Position numbers and translations under genes: made by a program. The notes beneath the pieces were generated by a model. That model was not told the origin of the DNA. It ran no database searches and saw only the letters and a list, made by a program, of their open reading frames with translations. This document shows positions 37,025 to 47,261 of a stretch of 64,000 nt of DNA, piece after piece. The stretch comes from Flagellimonas onchidii (GTDB lineage: Bacteria; Bacteroidota; Bacteroidia; Flavobacteriales; Flavobacteriaceae), in NCBI RefSeq assembly GCF_004804315.1, contig NZ_SRXX01000014.1, positions 1-64,000 of the forward strand. The letters are read 5' to 3'. Position 1 is the stretch's first letter, and each line of letters starts with the position of its first letter.

Positions 37025-37043
37025 TTTTCTCCTTTGGAGAAAA
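37025..37043 (-). promoter_or_regulatory. Hairpin just upstream of the TPR gene start
   Basis: TTTTCTCC and GGAGAAAA pair as a perfect 8-bp stem around a 3-base loop. It lies 10 bp before the TPR start codon and 8 bp after the nucleotidyltransferase stop on the minus strand. It could reduce readthrough or control translation initiation. No T-run follows, so it is not a standard terminator. Confidence 0.45.
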
Positions 37044-37051
37044 AAGGGCAA

Positions 37052-38068
37052 TTATTCCAACACGGAATAATCCCCAATGCTAATAGCTTCAAAGTTGCCA
37101 TCAAAAACCACGTGGTTCCCTATCATGGCATTGTCCAAATTGGCGTTAGAAATTTTACTCTTACTTTGTATCAAGCTATTTTTTACCGTTGAGTTTTCCA
37201 ATACTGTATTGTCTCCTATTGACACGTATGGACCGACGGTGGTGTTTTTCAATATTACATTTTCTCCTATGAAGCATGGTTCAACAATATTGGCATTCTC
37301 CGTTTTTATAGAATTTGCAATCAAGTCCTCACCGTCTTTTTCTAAAAAGTCGAGCATACGCTGATTGGTTTCCACAGTTACGTTCTTATTTCCGCAATCC
37401 ATCCATTCATCAACTTTTCCTGGAACAAACTTCATGCCTTTGTCCATCATGCGTTTAATGCCATCATTTATCTGATACTCCCCACCATTTATGATATCAT
37501 TATCCAGAACATATTGCAACTCGTTCTTAAGAACACCGACATCTTTAAAATAGTAGATTCCGATTACCGCCAAATCTGAAACAAATTCCTTAGGTTTTTC
37601 TACCAATTCAACGATTTCATTTTGATCGTTTAGATTCACCACACCAAACGCTTCTGGCCTATCGACTTGCTTTACCCAAATAACACTATCAGCTGATTTG
37701 TCCAAATCAAAATCAGCGCGAATAAGGGTATCAGCATAGGCAATAACCGCTGGACCACTCAAAGAATCTTTGGCACTCATTATGGCATGTCCTGTACCCA
37801 AAGGCTCATCTTGTCTGTAAATGGAGCCTTTGGCTCCCAAACCTTCTGCCAATTGTATAAGACTGTTGACAACATCATCTCCAAAAAAAGCAGGGTCTCC
37901 CAAAATAAAGGCTACCTCTTCAATTTGTTCTCCCAAAACCTTTGCTATGTCACTCACCAATCTGTGAACAATTGGCTTTCCAGCAACTGGAATCAAAGGC
38001 TTAGGAATTGTCAATGTATGTGGTCTTAAACGGGAACCTCTTCCCGCCATAGGTACTATAATTTTCAT
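37052..38068 (-). CDS. Sugar nucleotidyltransferase (NDP-sugar pyrophosphorylase family)
   Basis: 338 residues from ATG 38068. The nucleotidyltransferase core shows MAGRGSRLRPHT (nucleotide-binding loop), IPKPLIPVAGKP and YADTLIRADF. A left-handed beta-helix C-terminus follows (NTTVGPYVSIGDNTVLEN hexapeptides). It makes an activated sugar for surface polysaccharide; the sugar (glucose, mannose or another) cannot be told. Its neighbours dut and flippase suggest an envelope operon. Upstream in-frame starts reach 38230, but overlap dut. Confidence 0.88.
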   Translation of the reverse strand: MKIIVPMAGRGSRLRPHTLTIPKPLIPVAGKPIVHRLVSDIAKVLGEQIEEVAFILGDPAFFGDDVVNSLIQLAEGLGAKGSIYRQDEPLGTGHAIMSAKDSLSGPAVIAYADTLIRADFDLDKSADSVIWVKQVDRPEAFGVVNLNDQNEIVELVEKPKEFVSDLAVIGIYYFKDVGVLKNELQYVLDNDIINGGEYQINDGIKRMMDKGMKFVPGKVDEWMDCGNKNVTVETNQRMLDFLEKDGEDLIANSIKTENANIVEPCFIGENVILKNTTVGPYVSIGDNTVLENSTVKNSLIQSKSKISNANLDNAMIGNHVVFDGNFEAISIGDYSVLE

Positions 38069-38102
38069 AAGTTTTTTAGTATAACGTATTTGGTGTTTAG
38101 TT

Positions 38103-38537
38103 TTATTGCACTCCAGTGCTACCGAAACCACCAGCCCCCCTGTCGGTATCTGAAAGAACTTCGGCCTTAACCCATTCCGCACGTTCATGTTTGGCGATAA
38201 CCATTTGGGCAACACGCTCTCCATTTTCAATTATAAAATCTTCTGAAGATAGGTTAACCAAAATGACCCCAACTTCTCCTCTATAATCGGCATCCACTGT
38301 TCCAGGGGCATTTAAGACAGTAATTCCTTTTTTAGCGGCCAAGCCACTTCTCGGTCTTACTTGAGCCTCATAACCAATGGGCAGTTCCATAAAAAGTCCT
38401 GTGGGCACTATGGTTCTTTCCAATGATTTTAAAGTAATGGGTTCATCAATATTTGCCCTTAAGTCCATTCCTGCGGAAGCCGCAGTTTCATAATGGGGCA
38501 ATGGATGTTTTGACTTGTTTATTATCTTAATTTTCAC
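38103..38537 (-). CDS. dut: dUTP diphosphatase
   Basis: A 144-residue trimeric dUTPase hydrolysing dUTP to dUMP. All five motifs are seen: [35 protein letters not shown] and the C-terminal [11 protein letters not shown]. The start is GTG at 38535-38537, overlapping the 3' end of the flippase gene by 11 bp. It is common to find dut next to a polysaccharide flippase in flavobacteria. Confidence 0.96.
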   Translation of the reverse strand: MKIKIINKSKHPLPHYETAASAGMDLRANIDEPITLKSLERTIVPTGLFMELPIGYEAQVRPRSGLAAKKGITVLNAPGTVDADYRGEVGVILVNLSSEDFIIENGERVAQMVIAKHERAEWVKAEVLSDTDRGAGGFGSTGVQ

Positions 38538-39996
38538 GTCTTAGAAATATGGCTTTTAATTTATCTCCTTCCATTTTATATACTAACCCCAAAAATAAGA
38601 AAAGTAGTATGCTACCGGCTATTAAATTTCTGTGAAATACGTAGAAGGAAAGCGCTGAAAACAAGACCGAAGTGGACATATAGAAGATAATCTTGCGCAT
38701 ATTATAAGGTACTGGATAGTATTTTCTTCCAAAATAGTAAGAGAGAAGCATCATGCTTCCATATGCGGCTAGAGTAGCCAACGCAGAAGCCGTATATCCA
38801 ATTTTAGGGATAAGTCCGATGTTGATGACCAATGTTATCAAAGCGCCTATAGAAGAAATATAGGCTCCATATTTGGTTTGATCAGTGACTTTGTACCAAA
38901 CCGACAGATTATGATATATCCCTAGACAAAAACTGCCCAACAGAATGATTGGGACAACATCGAGTCCTTCCCAATAGATTTCCTTTTTTAAAAATAGTTT
39001 TCCCAACACCTCAACAAAGACCACAACTCCAAGCAAGATTATACTCCCTAGGATTACAAAGTAATTGGTAATTTGAGCATACGTTTTTTGAGGTTTTTCA
39101 GTTTTGGAATGACTAAAGAAAAAAGGTTCAACTCCCATTCGAAACGCTGTTCCAAACAAAGTCATAAAAAGGGCTAGTTTATAACAAGCACCATAAATCC
39201 CCGATGCTATTTCCCCCTCTTCACCAGGTAGCATCTCTGTCAATAGAATTTTATCAAAAACTTCATTAATAGTAAAGGCTACCCCCGCCACCATAATGGG
39301 GCCAGCATATTTAAGCATCTGTTTCCAGATTCCAAAATCGAAATTGTAAGTGACCTTAAAATATGTGGGCAGCAACAACAATAAGGTGATTCCACTAGCA
39401 ATAATATTGGAAATCAAAACGTAATGGATTTCCCAGTTTTCTTTGTAAATGCCCGAATAAAATCCCTCACTGTTTTCCTGTGCCATTTTGGGAAGAAGAA
39501 ACAAAAAGAATATGTTCAATGAAAAGTTTATGACGACATTGGCACTTTTTAAAACGGCATATTTCATTGGTTTTTCCTGCGCCCTAAGCAATGCAAATGG
39601 AATAATGACCAATGCATCCAAAACCAAGATATAAGTGGTGTATTTTAAGTAATCCACATTAATATTGGTTATGTTGGCCAGCGTGTCTTTGATTGATAGT
39701 GCAAATACCAAAAACAACAGTGAGGACCCTAATAATGAAATCAATGATGTTGATATTATCTTTCTCTTGTCTTCTCCTTTATGAAAAAATCGGAAAAAGG
39801 CGGTCTCCATCCCATAGGCCAAAAACACATTGAAAATGGCAATCCACGCATAAATATTAGTGTATTGCCCATATTCCGCTGCGCTTTCTAGTATTGCCGT
39901 ATATAATGGCAACAAAAGAAAAGATAACACCCGTGGCAAAACCGTGGCCAAACCATAGATGAAAGTCTGTTTAAAAAGCCGTTTAAGAGGGTTCAA
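38527..39996 (-). CDS. Polysaccharide flippase (MVF/Wzx-like membrane protein)
   Basis: 489 residues with about 14 hydrophobic segments. The N-terminus [20 protein letters not shown] is typical of the oligosaccharide flippase family that moves lipid-linked glycans across the inner membrane. The start is TTG at 39994-39996: the stop TAA five codons upstream excludes an earlier start, and a later one would cut the first helix. The unusual start may lower expression. Confidence 0.87.
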   Translation of the reverse strand: MNPLKRLFKQTFIYGLATVLPRVLSFLLLPLYTAILESAAEYGQYTNIYAWIAIFNVFLAYGMETAFFRFFHKGEDKRKIISTSLISLLGSSLLFLVFALSIKDTLANITNINVDYLKYTTYILVLDALVIIPFALLRAQEKPMKYAVLKSANVVINFSLNIFFLFLLPKMAQENSEGFYSGIYKENWEIHYVLISNIIASGITLLLLLPTYFKVTYNFDFGIWKQMLKYAGPIMVAGVAFTINEVFDKILLTEMLPGEEGEIASGIYGACYKLALFMTLFGTAFRMGVEPFFFSHSKTEKPQKTYAQITNYFVILGSIILLGVVVFVEVLGKLFLKKEIYWEGLDVVPIILLGSFCLGIYHNLSVWYKVTDQTKYGAYISSIGALITLVINIGLIPKIGYTASALATLAAYGSMMLLSYYFGRKYYPVPYNMRKIIFYMSTSVLFSALSFYVFHRNLIAGSILLFLFLGLVYKMEGDKLKAIFLRREN

Positions 39997-40110
39997 TGGA
40001 GACTCTTGTTATATAATCATCAATAAGGTTCGCACAAGTTACGGAAAACCCTTTAGTTGCATCATTTCCATAACAATTTGTACCTTTTCAACATTAAAAA
40101 AATTCAATCA

Positions 40111-41748
40111 ATGAATATCTTTTCAAAACCATTTTTTACCATCCTTTTTACGATTGCCCTAATCTCATGTGCTGAAAAGCGTAAAGAGCACAAAACTGTT
40201 TCAATTGAAAAGCCCAATATTATTTTTATAATGTCTGATGATCATGCCTATCAAGCTATCAGTGCTTATAATGATCATTTGATTCAAACCCCAAACATTG
40301 ACCGAATCGGGAAAGAAGGAATTGTATTCACCAATGCGTGTGTAACCAATTCCATTTGTGCACCATCGCGAGCGACTATTTTAACAGGAAAGCACACCCA
40401 TATCAATGGCAAAGTTGATAATTTGATGCCTTTCGATACTACACAGGTAACCTTTCCCCAGTTGTTTCAAAAAGCGGGGTACGAAACCGCCATGTTCGGT
40501 AAACTACATTTTGGAAATAACCCAAAAGGCGTTGATGATTTTATGATTCTTCCTGGTCAAGGGCAGTATATCAACCCAGACTTCATTACACAAAACGGTG
40601 ACACTACTATAACTGGCTATGCAACGGATATCATTACAGATGTTACCTTGAACTGGCTTGATAAAAAGCGAAATCCAGAGAAGCCTTTTATGTTGATGTA
40701 TTTGCACAAAGCACCTCACCGTCCCTGGTGGCCAACACCTGAAAAATTCGAGGAATTTTATGGAAAAGAGTTCCCTTTGCCTGAGTCTCTCTTTGATGAT
40801 TACAGCAATAGGGGGTCAGCTGCAAAGACGGCAGAAATGAATTTACTGACCCATATGAAGTATTCCTATGACACCAAAGTATGGCCAGAAACCATCGCCA
40901 AAATGGGAGGCGTAACACCCAAAGTACCCGATTTGGTAAACGCATTCAATAATATGTACAGCCGTGCCACTAACGAACAAAAAGCGCAATACAAACCATT
41001 TTTGGATGCCATAAGCAAAGATTTTGAGGAAAACTGGCCGTCGATGACTTCTGAGGAGAAAATGATTTGGAAATACCAGCGCTATATGCAAGATTATTTA
41101 GCTTGTATTTCCTCAGTGGATGACAACATAGGCCGATTATTAGCATATATGGATGAAAATAGCCTTTCTGAAAATACAATGGTTGTCTACACTTCGGATC
41201 AAGGGTTTTATTTAGGGGAGCATGGCTGGTTTGACAAGCGTTTTATTTACGATGAATCTTTTAAGACTCCCTTGTTGATTCGTTGGCCTAATAAGATAAA
41301 GCCTGGTATCACCAGCGAAGAAATGGTTCAAAATCTGGATTTTGCGCAAACCTTTTTAGAAGCAGCCCAAATTGAAACTCCGGATGACATGCAAGGTGAG
41401 AGTCTAATGCCCCTTTTGACCTCGAACGAGAATGATTGGTCTAGAGATGCTGTGTACTATCATTATTATGAATACCCAGCGGAACACCAAGTAATGAGGC
41501 ATTATGGTATTGTGACTGTTGATTATAAACTGGCCCATTTCTATTATGATGTTGATGAATGGGAGCTCTACGACCGTAAAAAAGACCCTCAGGAAATGAA
41601 TAATGTTTATAATGACCCCGCCTATGCCGACGTGGTCAAAGAGCTTCATAAAAAACTAGAGGAACTACGTGTACAATATAAAGATTCGGACGAACTCAAC
41701 CAGCATTATATTGACTTGCACAAGGCAAGGACCGCGACCGCACACTGA
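40111..41748 (+). CDS. Sulfatase lipoprotein (type I, Cys-type)
   Basis: 545 residues from ATG 40111 with a lipoprotein signal (ALISC, Cys20). The sulfatase domain begins with NIIFIMSDDHAY (metal-binding DD). The formylglycine site is Cys83 in CAPSRATILTG, which needs an anaerobic or FGE maturase. LHKAPHRPWW and YTSDQGFYLGEHGW carry other ligands. It hydrolyses sulfate esters, most likely on algal polysaccharides; substrate subfamily cannot be assigned by eye. It is tail to tail with a second sulfatase, with five bases between stops. Confidence 0.92.
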   Translation: MNIFSKPFFTILFTIALISCAEKRKEHKTVSIEKPNIIFIMSDDHAYQAISAYNDHLIQTPNIDRIGKEGIVFTNACVTNSICAPSRATILTGKHTHINGKVDNLMPFDTTQVTFPQLFQKAGYETAMFGKLHFGNNPKGVDDFMILPGQGQYINPDFITQNGDTTITGYATDIITDVTLNWLDKKRNPEKPFMLMYLHKAPHRPWWPTPEKFEEFYGKEFPLPESLFDDYSNRGSAAKTAEMNLLTHMKYSYDTKVWPETIAKMGGVTPKVPDLVNAFNNMYSRATNEQKAQYKPFLDAISKDFEENWPSMTSEEKMIWKYQRYMQDYLACISSVDDNIGRLLAYMDENSLSENTMVVYTSDQGFYLGEHGWFDKRFIYDESFKTPLLIRWPNKIKPGITSEEMVQNLDFAQTFLEAAQIETPDDMQGESLMPLLTSNENDWSRDAVYYHYYEYPAEHQVMRHYGIVTVDYKLAHFYYDVDEWELYDRKKDPQEMNNVYNDPAYADVVKELHKKLEELRVQYKDSDELNQHYIDLHKARTATAH

Positions 41749-41753
41749 TTGAA

Positions 41754-43322
41754 TCAATTTGAAGACTTGATTTCATATTGCCCATGGGTCAACTCCCATA
41801 AATGGTACAGCGAATCCAACTGCTTTAACACTCCCGGGTTTTCGACGGCTACATTCTTGGTCTCTGCTGGGTCATTGGCAAGATTGTACAACTCCCATGG
41901 AGCATCTTTTCCTTCAGCAACAATTTTCCAATCTGCCTTACGCAAGGCTTTACCATCGGACCATTTCCAATATAGTGGCTTCTCCCTTTTAATGGTCAGT
42001 CCTAAAAAAGTAGGAGAAAAACTCACTCCTTCAAAGGGTTCAACTGTTTGTCCATTGTGTTTTTCCGGATAGGATGCCCCACCAACTTCCATCAAAGTAG
42101 GTAATACATCTATGAAATGTCCAACAGATTCATTTACCGTATTTGGATTCTTTATTCCCTTTGGCCAAGAAATAATCAAGGGGGTTCCAATGCCTCCCTG
42201 ATAGCTATAATTTTTATAAAATTTGAAAGGGGTATTGCTCACATTTGCCCAATTTTCCCCCAACGATTCCCAATGACCGACGGTTCCAATTTTACCATTT
42301 CCTGATATGTTGACCACCTCACTCGAAGCACCATTATCTGACATAAAAAGGATTACAGTGTTTTCCAGCTTGTTCAGTTCCTTCAGTTTTTGGATAATTC
42401 TTCCAATATTTTGGTCCATTCTATCAATCATGGCGGCATAGACCGCCATACGTAAATCTTCTTTGTCCTGTTCTTCGGGAGAAAGTGAATCCCATGGGTC
42501 AAAGACTGCATCGGAAATTCCAAAAGCATCATCTAAAAGCCCCTTTTCTTTTTGTTTTCTAATTCTCTGCTTACGAATCGTTTCATAACCTACCTTGTAC
42601 TTTCCGCGATACTTTGCAATATCTTCCGGCCACGCCATTAAAGGGTCGTGGGGAGCTGTATAGGCTAGGTAAAGAAAAAACGGAGAGGCTTCGTTTTTAT
42701 ACATTTCCATCCAATCCAAGGCATGGTCCGTAAAAGCATCTGTTGTATAAAACTCTTTCTTTGGAGTGAACGGGCGATGCATGACAGAATCAATATACCA
42801 TGTTCTATCAGGTTTTTTTTGTGCTGGTATTGGCTCTCCTTCTCTTTGCTCTCCTGGATTGAAGTGATTGGAAGCCCCATCCACTAGTCCAAAATATCTG
42901 TCGAATCCTCTGGATAAAGGGTTTTCAATACCGTGGTGCTTACCGGACCATAATGTTCTATAGCCGGCAGTTTTTAATACCTCGCCTAAGGTTATAGCAT
43001 TTTTAATAGGATTGGTGTGGGTGTTTGCAAATCCGACTTGATGAGCATATAAGCCAGTGAGCAATGCTGCCCTTGATGGAAAACATTTTGACGTATTACT
43101 GAATTGGGTATATCTTATTCCGTTTTTGGCCAATTGATCTAAGCTGGGAGTCAAAATTTCCCCGCCATAGGCCCCTATGTCTGACCAACCTAAATCATCT
43201 GCCAAAATCAATACAATGTTGGGTTGCCCGTTTTCATCATGAGAAACCGAGTTTAGACAAGAACCCAATAAAATAGAGAGTAATAGCAAAACGCAAATAA
43301 CGAAACAATTAAAATTCCCCAT
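41754..43322 (-). CDS. Arylsulfatase-family lipoprotein (type I, Cys-type)
   Basis: 522 residues from ATG 43322 with a lipoprotein signal (LLGSC, Cys22). NIVLILADDLGWSDIGAYGG supplies the metal-binding Asp pair, and Cys80 in CFPSRAALLTG is the formylglycine precursor. LAYTAPHDP and MSDNGASSE complete the core. It differs clearly from the neighbouring sulfatase, so the two likely have different substrates. A 16-residue longer start uses TTG and would precede the signal peptide. Confidence 0.92.
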   Translation of the reverse strand: MGNFNCFVICVLLLLSILLGSCLNSVSHDENGQPNIVLILADDLGWSDIGAYGGEILTPSLDQLAKNGIRYTQFSNTSKCFPSRAALLTGLYAHQVGFANTHTNPIKNAITLGEVLKTAGYRTLWSGKHHGIENPLSRGFDRYFGLVDGASNHFNPGEQREGEPIPAQKKPDRTWYIDSVMHRPFTPKKEFYTTDAFTDHALDWMEMYKNEASPFFLYLAYTAPHDPLMAWPEDIAKYRGKYKVGYETIRKQRIRKQKEKGLLDDAFGISDAVFDPWDSLSPEEQDKEDLRMAVYAAMIDRMDQNIGRIIQKLKELNKLENTVILFMSDNGASSEVVNISGNGKIGTVGHWESLGENWANVSNTPFKFYKNYSYQGGIGTPLIISWPKGIKNPNTVNESVGHFIDVLPTLMEVGGASYPEKHNGQTVEPFEGVSFSPTFLGLTIKREKPLYWKWSDGKALRKADWKIVAEGKDAPWELYNLANDPAETKNVAVENPGVLKQLDSLYHLWELTHGQYEIKSSN

Positions 43323-43370
43323 TGATAAGAATTCAATTACACTCCCATTGTTCCCTAAAAATCCGAACAA

Positions 43371-43412
43371 AAAATAAACGGTGCAACTCTAACTTTAAGA
43401 ATTGCACCGTTT
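43371..43412 (-). terminator. Terminator of the ATP synthase operon
   Basis: AACGGTGCAA and TTGCACCGTT pair as a 10-bp stem around a 15-base loop. Read on the minus strand it comes 24 bp after the atpG stop and is followed by TATTTTTTG. Confidence 0.88.
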
Positions 43413-43435
43413 TATATTAAAAGACCTTGCTTAAT

Positions 43436-44296
43436 CTAATTGTTAAGTGCTTCCGCACCTCCAACAATCTCCAGGATTTCATTAGTAATAGCTGCTTGTC
43501 TTGCTTTATTATATGTCAGTTTTAACTGATCTCTAAGCTCAGTAGCATTATCAGTTGCTTTGTGCATTGCTGTCATACGTGCTCCGTGCTCACTGGCAAA
43601 GGAATCACGAATCGCCTTGTACAATTGTGTCTTCAATGACTTTGGAATCAACTGCTCTACGATTTCGGGTTTAGACGGCTCAAAAATGTAATCAGCTGCA
43701 CCTGAAGTATCCCCTTCAACAGGAACTAAAGGTAAAAATTGCTCTGTCATTACAATTTGTGTAGCAGCATTCTTGAATTTATTATAGACCAATTCAATTC
43801 TATCATAATTCCCTTCCGTAAAGTGGTCCATCAAATCTTGGGCAATTACGGCCACATTTTCAAAGGTCAAGTCATCATAAACTTCGCTATGGTTGGCAAC
43901 AACATTGTTCTTTTTTCCAATGATGTCATTTCCCTTCTTTCCAATCGCAATAAAATCCACCTGCTTACCTGCATAGGTTTGATCCAATAAAGCGTTGGAT
44001 TGTTTTATAATGTTGGAATTAAAGGCGCCGCATAATCCACGGTTGGAAGTAATGGCTACAATCAAAACCTTGTTTACCGCTCTGTTATCGGCAAACTTGC
44101 TTCCGGCATCACCATCTAAACTTGCGCTAAGACTTTGCAATAACTCGGTAAGTTTGTTTGCATAAGGACGCATCGCTGTAATGGCATCCTGGGCCTTTTT
44201 CAACTTTGCAGCAGATACCATTTTCATGGCACTGGTAATCTGCATCGTTGAAGATACCGAGGCTATCCTGTTTCGTATTTCCTTTAGATTTGCCAT
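43436..44296 (-). CDS. atpG: ATP synthase F1 subunit gamma
   Basis: 286 residues, the central rotor shaft that couples ring rotation to catalysis. The N-terminal coiled coil (LKEIRNRIASVSSTMQIT, AMKMVSAAKL) and the C-terminal helix (NKARQAAITNEILEIVGGA) frame a Rossmann-like middle with TSNRGLCGAFN. It is the last gene of the atp run, 13 bp after atpA. Confidence 0.97.
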   Translation of the reverse strand: MANLKEIRNRIASVSSTMQITSAMKMVSAAKLKKAQDAITAMRPYANKLTELLQSLSASLDGDAGSKFADNRAVNKVLIVAITSNRGLCGAFNSNIIKQSNALLDQTYAGKQVDFIAIGKKGNDIIGKKNNVVANHSEVYDDLTFENVAVIAQDLMDHFTEGNYDRIELVYNKFKNAATQIVMTEQFLPLVPVEGDTSGAADYIFEPSKPEIVEQLIPKSLKTQLYKAIRDSFASEHGARMTAMHKATDNATELRDQLKLTYNKARQAAITNEILEIVGGAEALNN

Positions 44297-44309
44297 TTAT
44301 CTATTGGGC

Positions 44310-45890
44310 TTAAGCTCTATATTTTCCTGAAAGATCCTTACAAACTGCTGTCAAGGTTTCTGTAACCTCATCGGTCAACTTACCAGCTTTCAAAGTATCT
44401 AATACACCTCTGTGCTTGGCATTCAAGAATTCGATAAAATCAGTTTCAAATTCTTTTACCTTCTCAACAGGAACATCCTTCAACAAGTTTTTGGAACCAG
44501 CGAAAATGATGGCTATCTGATCTTCAACGGTAAATGGGTCATTCTGCGCCTGCTTCAAGATTTCCACGTTTCTACGTCCTTTTTCGATAACGTTCAACGT
44601 AGCGGCATCCAAATCGGAACCGAACTTAGCAAATGCTTCCAATTCACGGAACTGCGCTTGATCCAGTTTTAATGTACCTGCTACTTTCCTCATGGACTTT
44701 ACCTGGGCGGAACCACCTACACGAGATACGGAGATACCCACGTTAATCGCAGGACGTACACCTTGGTTGAACAAATCTTGCTCCAAGAATATCTGTCCGT
44801 CAGTAATCGAAATTACGTTGGTTGGGATATATGCAGAAACGTCACCTGCCTGTGTTTCGATAATTGGAAGAGCGGTTAAAGAACCTCCTCCTTTTACCAT
44901 TGGCTTCAATGCATCTGGTAAATCGTTCATGTTTTTTGCGATATCGTCATCAGCAATAACCTTAGCTGCACGCTCCAATAATCTTGAGTGCAAGTAGAAA
45001 ACGTCACCAGGATATGCTTCACGTCCTGGAGGTCTTCTTAAAAGAAGTGATACCTCACGATATGCAACCGCCTGTTTTGATAAATCATCATAGATAATCA
45101 AGGCTGGACGACCTGTATCCCTAAAGTATTCTCCAATCGCTGCACCAGCAAAAGGAGCATATACCTGCATAGGAGCAGGGTCAGATGCATTAGCTGCTAC
45201 AATGGTCGTATAGGCCAAAGCTCCTTTTTCTTCCAAAGTCTTTGCTATGGCAGCAACGGTAGATGCTTTTTGTCCTACAGCTACATATATACAGTACACT
45301 GGTTCACCAGCATCGAAAAATTCTTTTTGGTTCAAGATGGTATCGATACAAACGGTAGTCTTACCCGTTTGACGGTCACCGATAACCAACTCACGCTGAC
45401 CTCTACCGATTGGAATCATAGCGTCAATTGCCTTAACTCCAGTCTGCAAAGGCTCGTTTACCGGCTGACGGTAGATAACCCCAGGTGCTTTACGCTCCAA
45501 TGGCATTTCGTAAGTGTCCCCAGCAATAGGTCCTTTTCCATCAATTGGATTACCAAGGGTATCAACCACACGGCCAACAATTCCTTCACCAACATTGATA
45601 GATGCGATACGTTGCGTTCTTTTTACGGTCGCGCCTTCCATAACTTCTTTGGATGGGCCCAACAATACAACACCAACATTATCTTCTTCCAAGTTCAAAA
45701 CAATACCTTCCATACCGCCATCGAACTCCACAAGCTCACCATATTGAGCGTTGGAAAGTCCGTACACACGGGCAATACCATCACCCACTTGCAATACGGT
45801 ACCTACTTCATCCAAGGAAGCGGTAGCTTCAAAACCTGCTAATTGTTCTTTCAAAATTGCTGATACCTCAGCGGCTTTTACTCCTGCCAT
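44310..45890 (-). CDS. atpA: ATP synthase F1 subunit alpha
   Basis: 526 residues forming the non-catalytic nucleotide-binding subunit. Walker A is [10 protein letters not shown]; the [20 protein letters not shown] region and the [20 protein letters not shown] segment are the signature. The length and N-terminal beta-barrel ([18 protein letters not shown]) are normal. Only 2 bp separate it from atpH. Confidence 0.98.
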   Translation of the reverse strand: MAGVKAAEVSAILKEQLAGFEATASLDEVGTVLQVGDGIARVYGLSNAQYGELVEFDGGMEGIVLNLEEDNVGVVLLGPSKEVMEGATVKRTQRIASINVGEGIVGRVVDTLGNPIDGKGPIAGDTYEMPLERKAPGVIYRQPVNEPLQTGVKAIDAMIPIGRGQRELVIGDRQTGKTTVCIDTILNQKEFFDAGEPVYCIYVAVGQKASTVAAIAKTLEEKGALAYTTIVAANASDPAPMQVYAPFAGAAIGEYFRDTGRPALIIYDDLSKQAVAYREVSLLLRRPPGREAYPGDVFYLHSRLLERAAKVIADDDIAKNMNDLPDALKPMVKGGGSLTALPIIETQAGDVSAYIPTNVISITDGQIFLEQDLFNQGVRPAINVGISVSRVGGSAQVKSMRKVAGTLKLDQAQFRELEAFAKFGSDLDAATLNVIEKGRRNVEILKQAQNDPFTVEDQIAIIFAGSKNLLKDVPVEKVKEFETDFIEFLNAKHRGVLDTLKAGKLTDEVTETLTAVCKDLSGKYRA

Positions 45891-45892
45891 TT

Positions 45893-46432
45893 TTATAGAC
45901 TATTTGTAAATTCTCTTTTTAATCCGTTCAATTTGTTGGCAACACTTGCATCATATTGCAAATCGCCAACGCGAAGTACAAATCCTCCTATGATGCTTTC
46001 ATCAATCTTATTTTCAATGGTAACCTTGTTGCCAGTAATTTTAGTTACCTCTCCCAAAATCTTTTTCTCTAAATCAGCTGTCAAAGGAACCGCAGTAGTC
46101 ACGTAGGCTACATCTTCACCTTTTAACTGCTCATGTAGAATGATATATTTTAAGGCCACCTCTTGCAGCAACGCAATTCGTTTGTTATCGGTCAAAGTTC
46201 CGATTAGGCCTTTTGTGATTTCACTGGACCCCTTAAAAATCTTTTGCAAGGAACTTTTCTTTACCTCCCCTTTTACCACAGGGCTTTCCAAAAGATTCTG
46301 GAGCTCCGTGTTTTCAGAAATGGTGGCTGAAATCTCCCGCATATCCTTTTCAACGGCATCTGCCGCTTTCTTTTCGATAGCGAAATCCAAGGTTGCTTTT
46401 GCGTAGCGTATGGCTGCCCTACTCTCGTTCAT
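45893..46432 (-). CDS. atpH: ATP synthase F1 subunit delta
   Basis: 179 residues, part of the peripheral stator linking F1 to subunit b. [15 protein letters not shown] opens the N-terminal helical domain and [18 protein letters not shown] is the conserved C-terminal motif. It follows atpF by 4 bp. Confidence 0.95.
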   Translation of the reverse strand: MNESRAAIRYAKATLDFAIEKKAADAVEKDMREISATISENTELQNLLESPVVKGEVKKSSLQKIFKGSSEITKGLIGTLTDNKRIALLQEVALKYIILHEQLKGEDVAYVTTAVPLTADLEKKILGEVTKITGNKVTIENKIDESIIGGFVLRVGDLQYDASVANKLNGLKREFTNSL

Positions 46433-46436
46433 CTTC

Positions 46437-46931
46437 CTAGTTCAATTTGATATCACCCAACATATCCTGAACCAACTTTTGTTGTTTCTTTTTATCGGAC
46501 AATTCTTCTTTGATTACTTTTTCCGCAATATCGATGGAAAGATTGGCTACCTGCTCTTTGATATCGGCAACGGCTGCTTTCTTTTCGCTTTCGATAGTAG
46601 CTTGGGCCTGCTTAATCATCTTATCTCCCTCAGATTTAGCCTGCTCTTTTGCTTCGGAAATGATACCTTCTTTCAATTCTCTTGCTTCTTTGAGCATAGC
46701 GTCTCTTTCAGCTCTTGCTTCTTTCAGGATACGTTCGTTGTCCGCCTGAAGATTTTGCATTTCTTTTTTGGCATCCTCAGCAGACTGCAATGCACTTTTT
46801 ATAGACTCCTCTCTTTCACTTACGGCACCTAAAATAGGTTTCCACGCAAACTTTCTTAAAATCCCCAAAAGGATTAAAAATGTAATTGCTGTCCAAAAGA
46901 CCAATCCAAACCCTGGGCTTACTAAATCCAT
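46437..46931 (-). CDS. atpF: ATP synthase F0 subunit b
   Basis: 164 residues: one N-terminal membrane helix (GLVFWTAITFLILLGILRKF) followed by a long charged helix (about 30-150), the dimeric stator stalk. The 93-bp gap to atpE holds a strong hairpin (46984-47016). Confidence 0.96.
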   Translation of the reverse strand: MDLVSPGFGLVFWTAITFLILLGILRKFAWKPILGAVSEREESIKSALQSAEDAKKEMQNLQADNERILKEARAERDAMLKEARELKEGIISEAKEQAKSEGDKMIKQAQATIESEKKAAVADIKEQVANLSIDIAEKVIKEELSDKKKQQKLVQDMLGDIKLN

Positions 46932-46983
46932 TTCTTAGTGTTTTTAACTAATTCAAATTTTGTCTTAACTATTATAAGCAATA

Positions 46984-47016
46984 GATAAGGAAGCAACCAA
47001 CCGTTGCTTCCTTATC
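46984..47016 (-). promoter_or_regulatory. Perfect 14-bp hairpin between atpE and atpF
   Basis: GATAAGGAAGCAAC and its exact complement GTTGCTTCCTTATC enclose a 5-base loop. It begins 8 bp after the atpE stop on the transcribed strand and has no T-run behind it. It may stabilise the 3' end of an atpE message or cause partial termination, helping to supply the many c subunits needed per complex. Confidence 0.75.
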
Positions 47017-47024
47017 AAAATCAT

Positions 47025-47261
<237 letters not shown>

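Noticed and set aside
37109-37120. ACCACGTGGT palindrome in the nucleotidyltransferase gene
   Set aside because: Shares only the CCACGTGG core with parS; outer positions do not fit.
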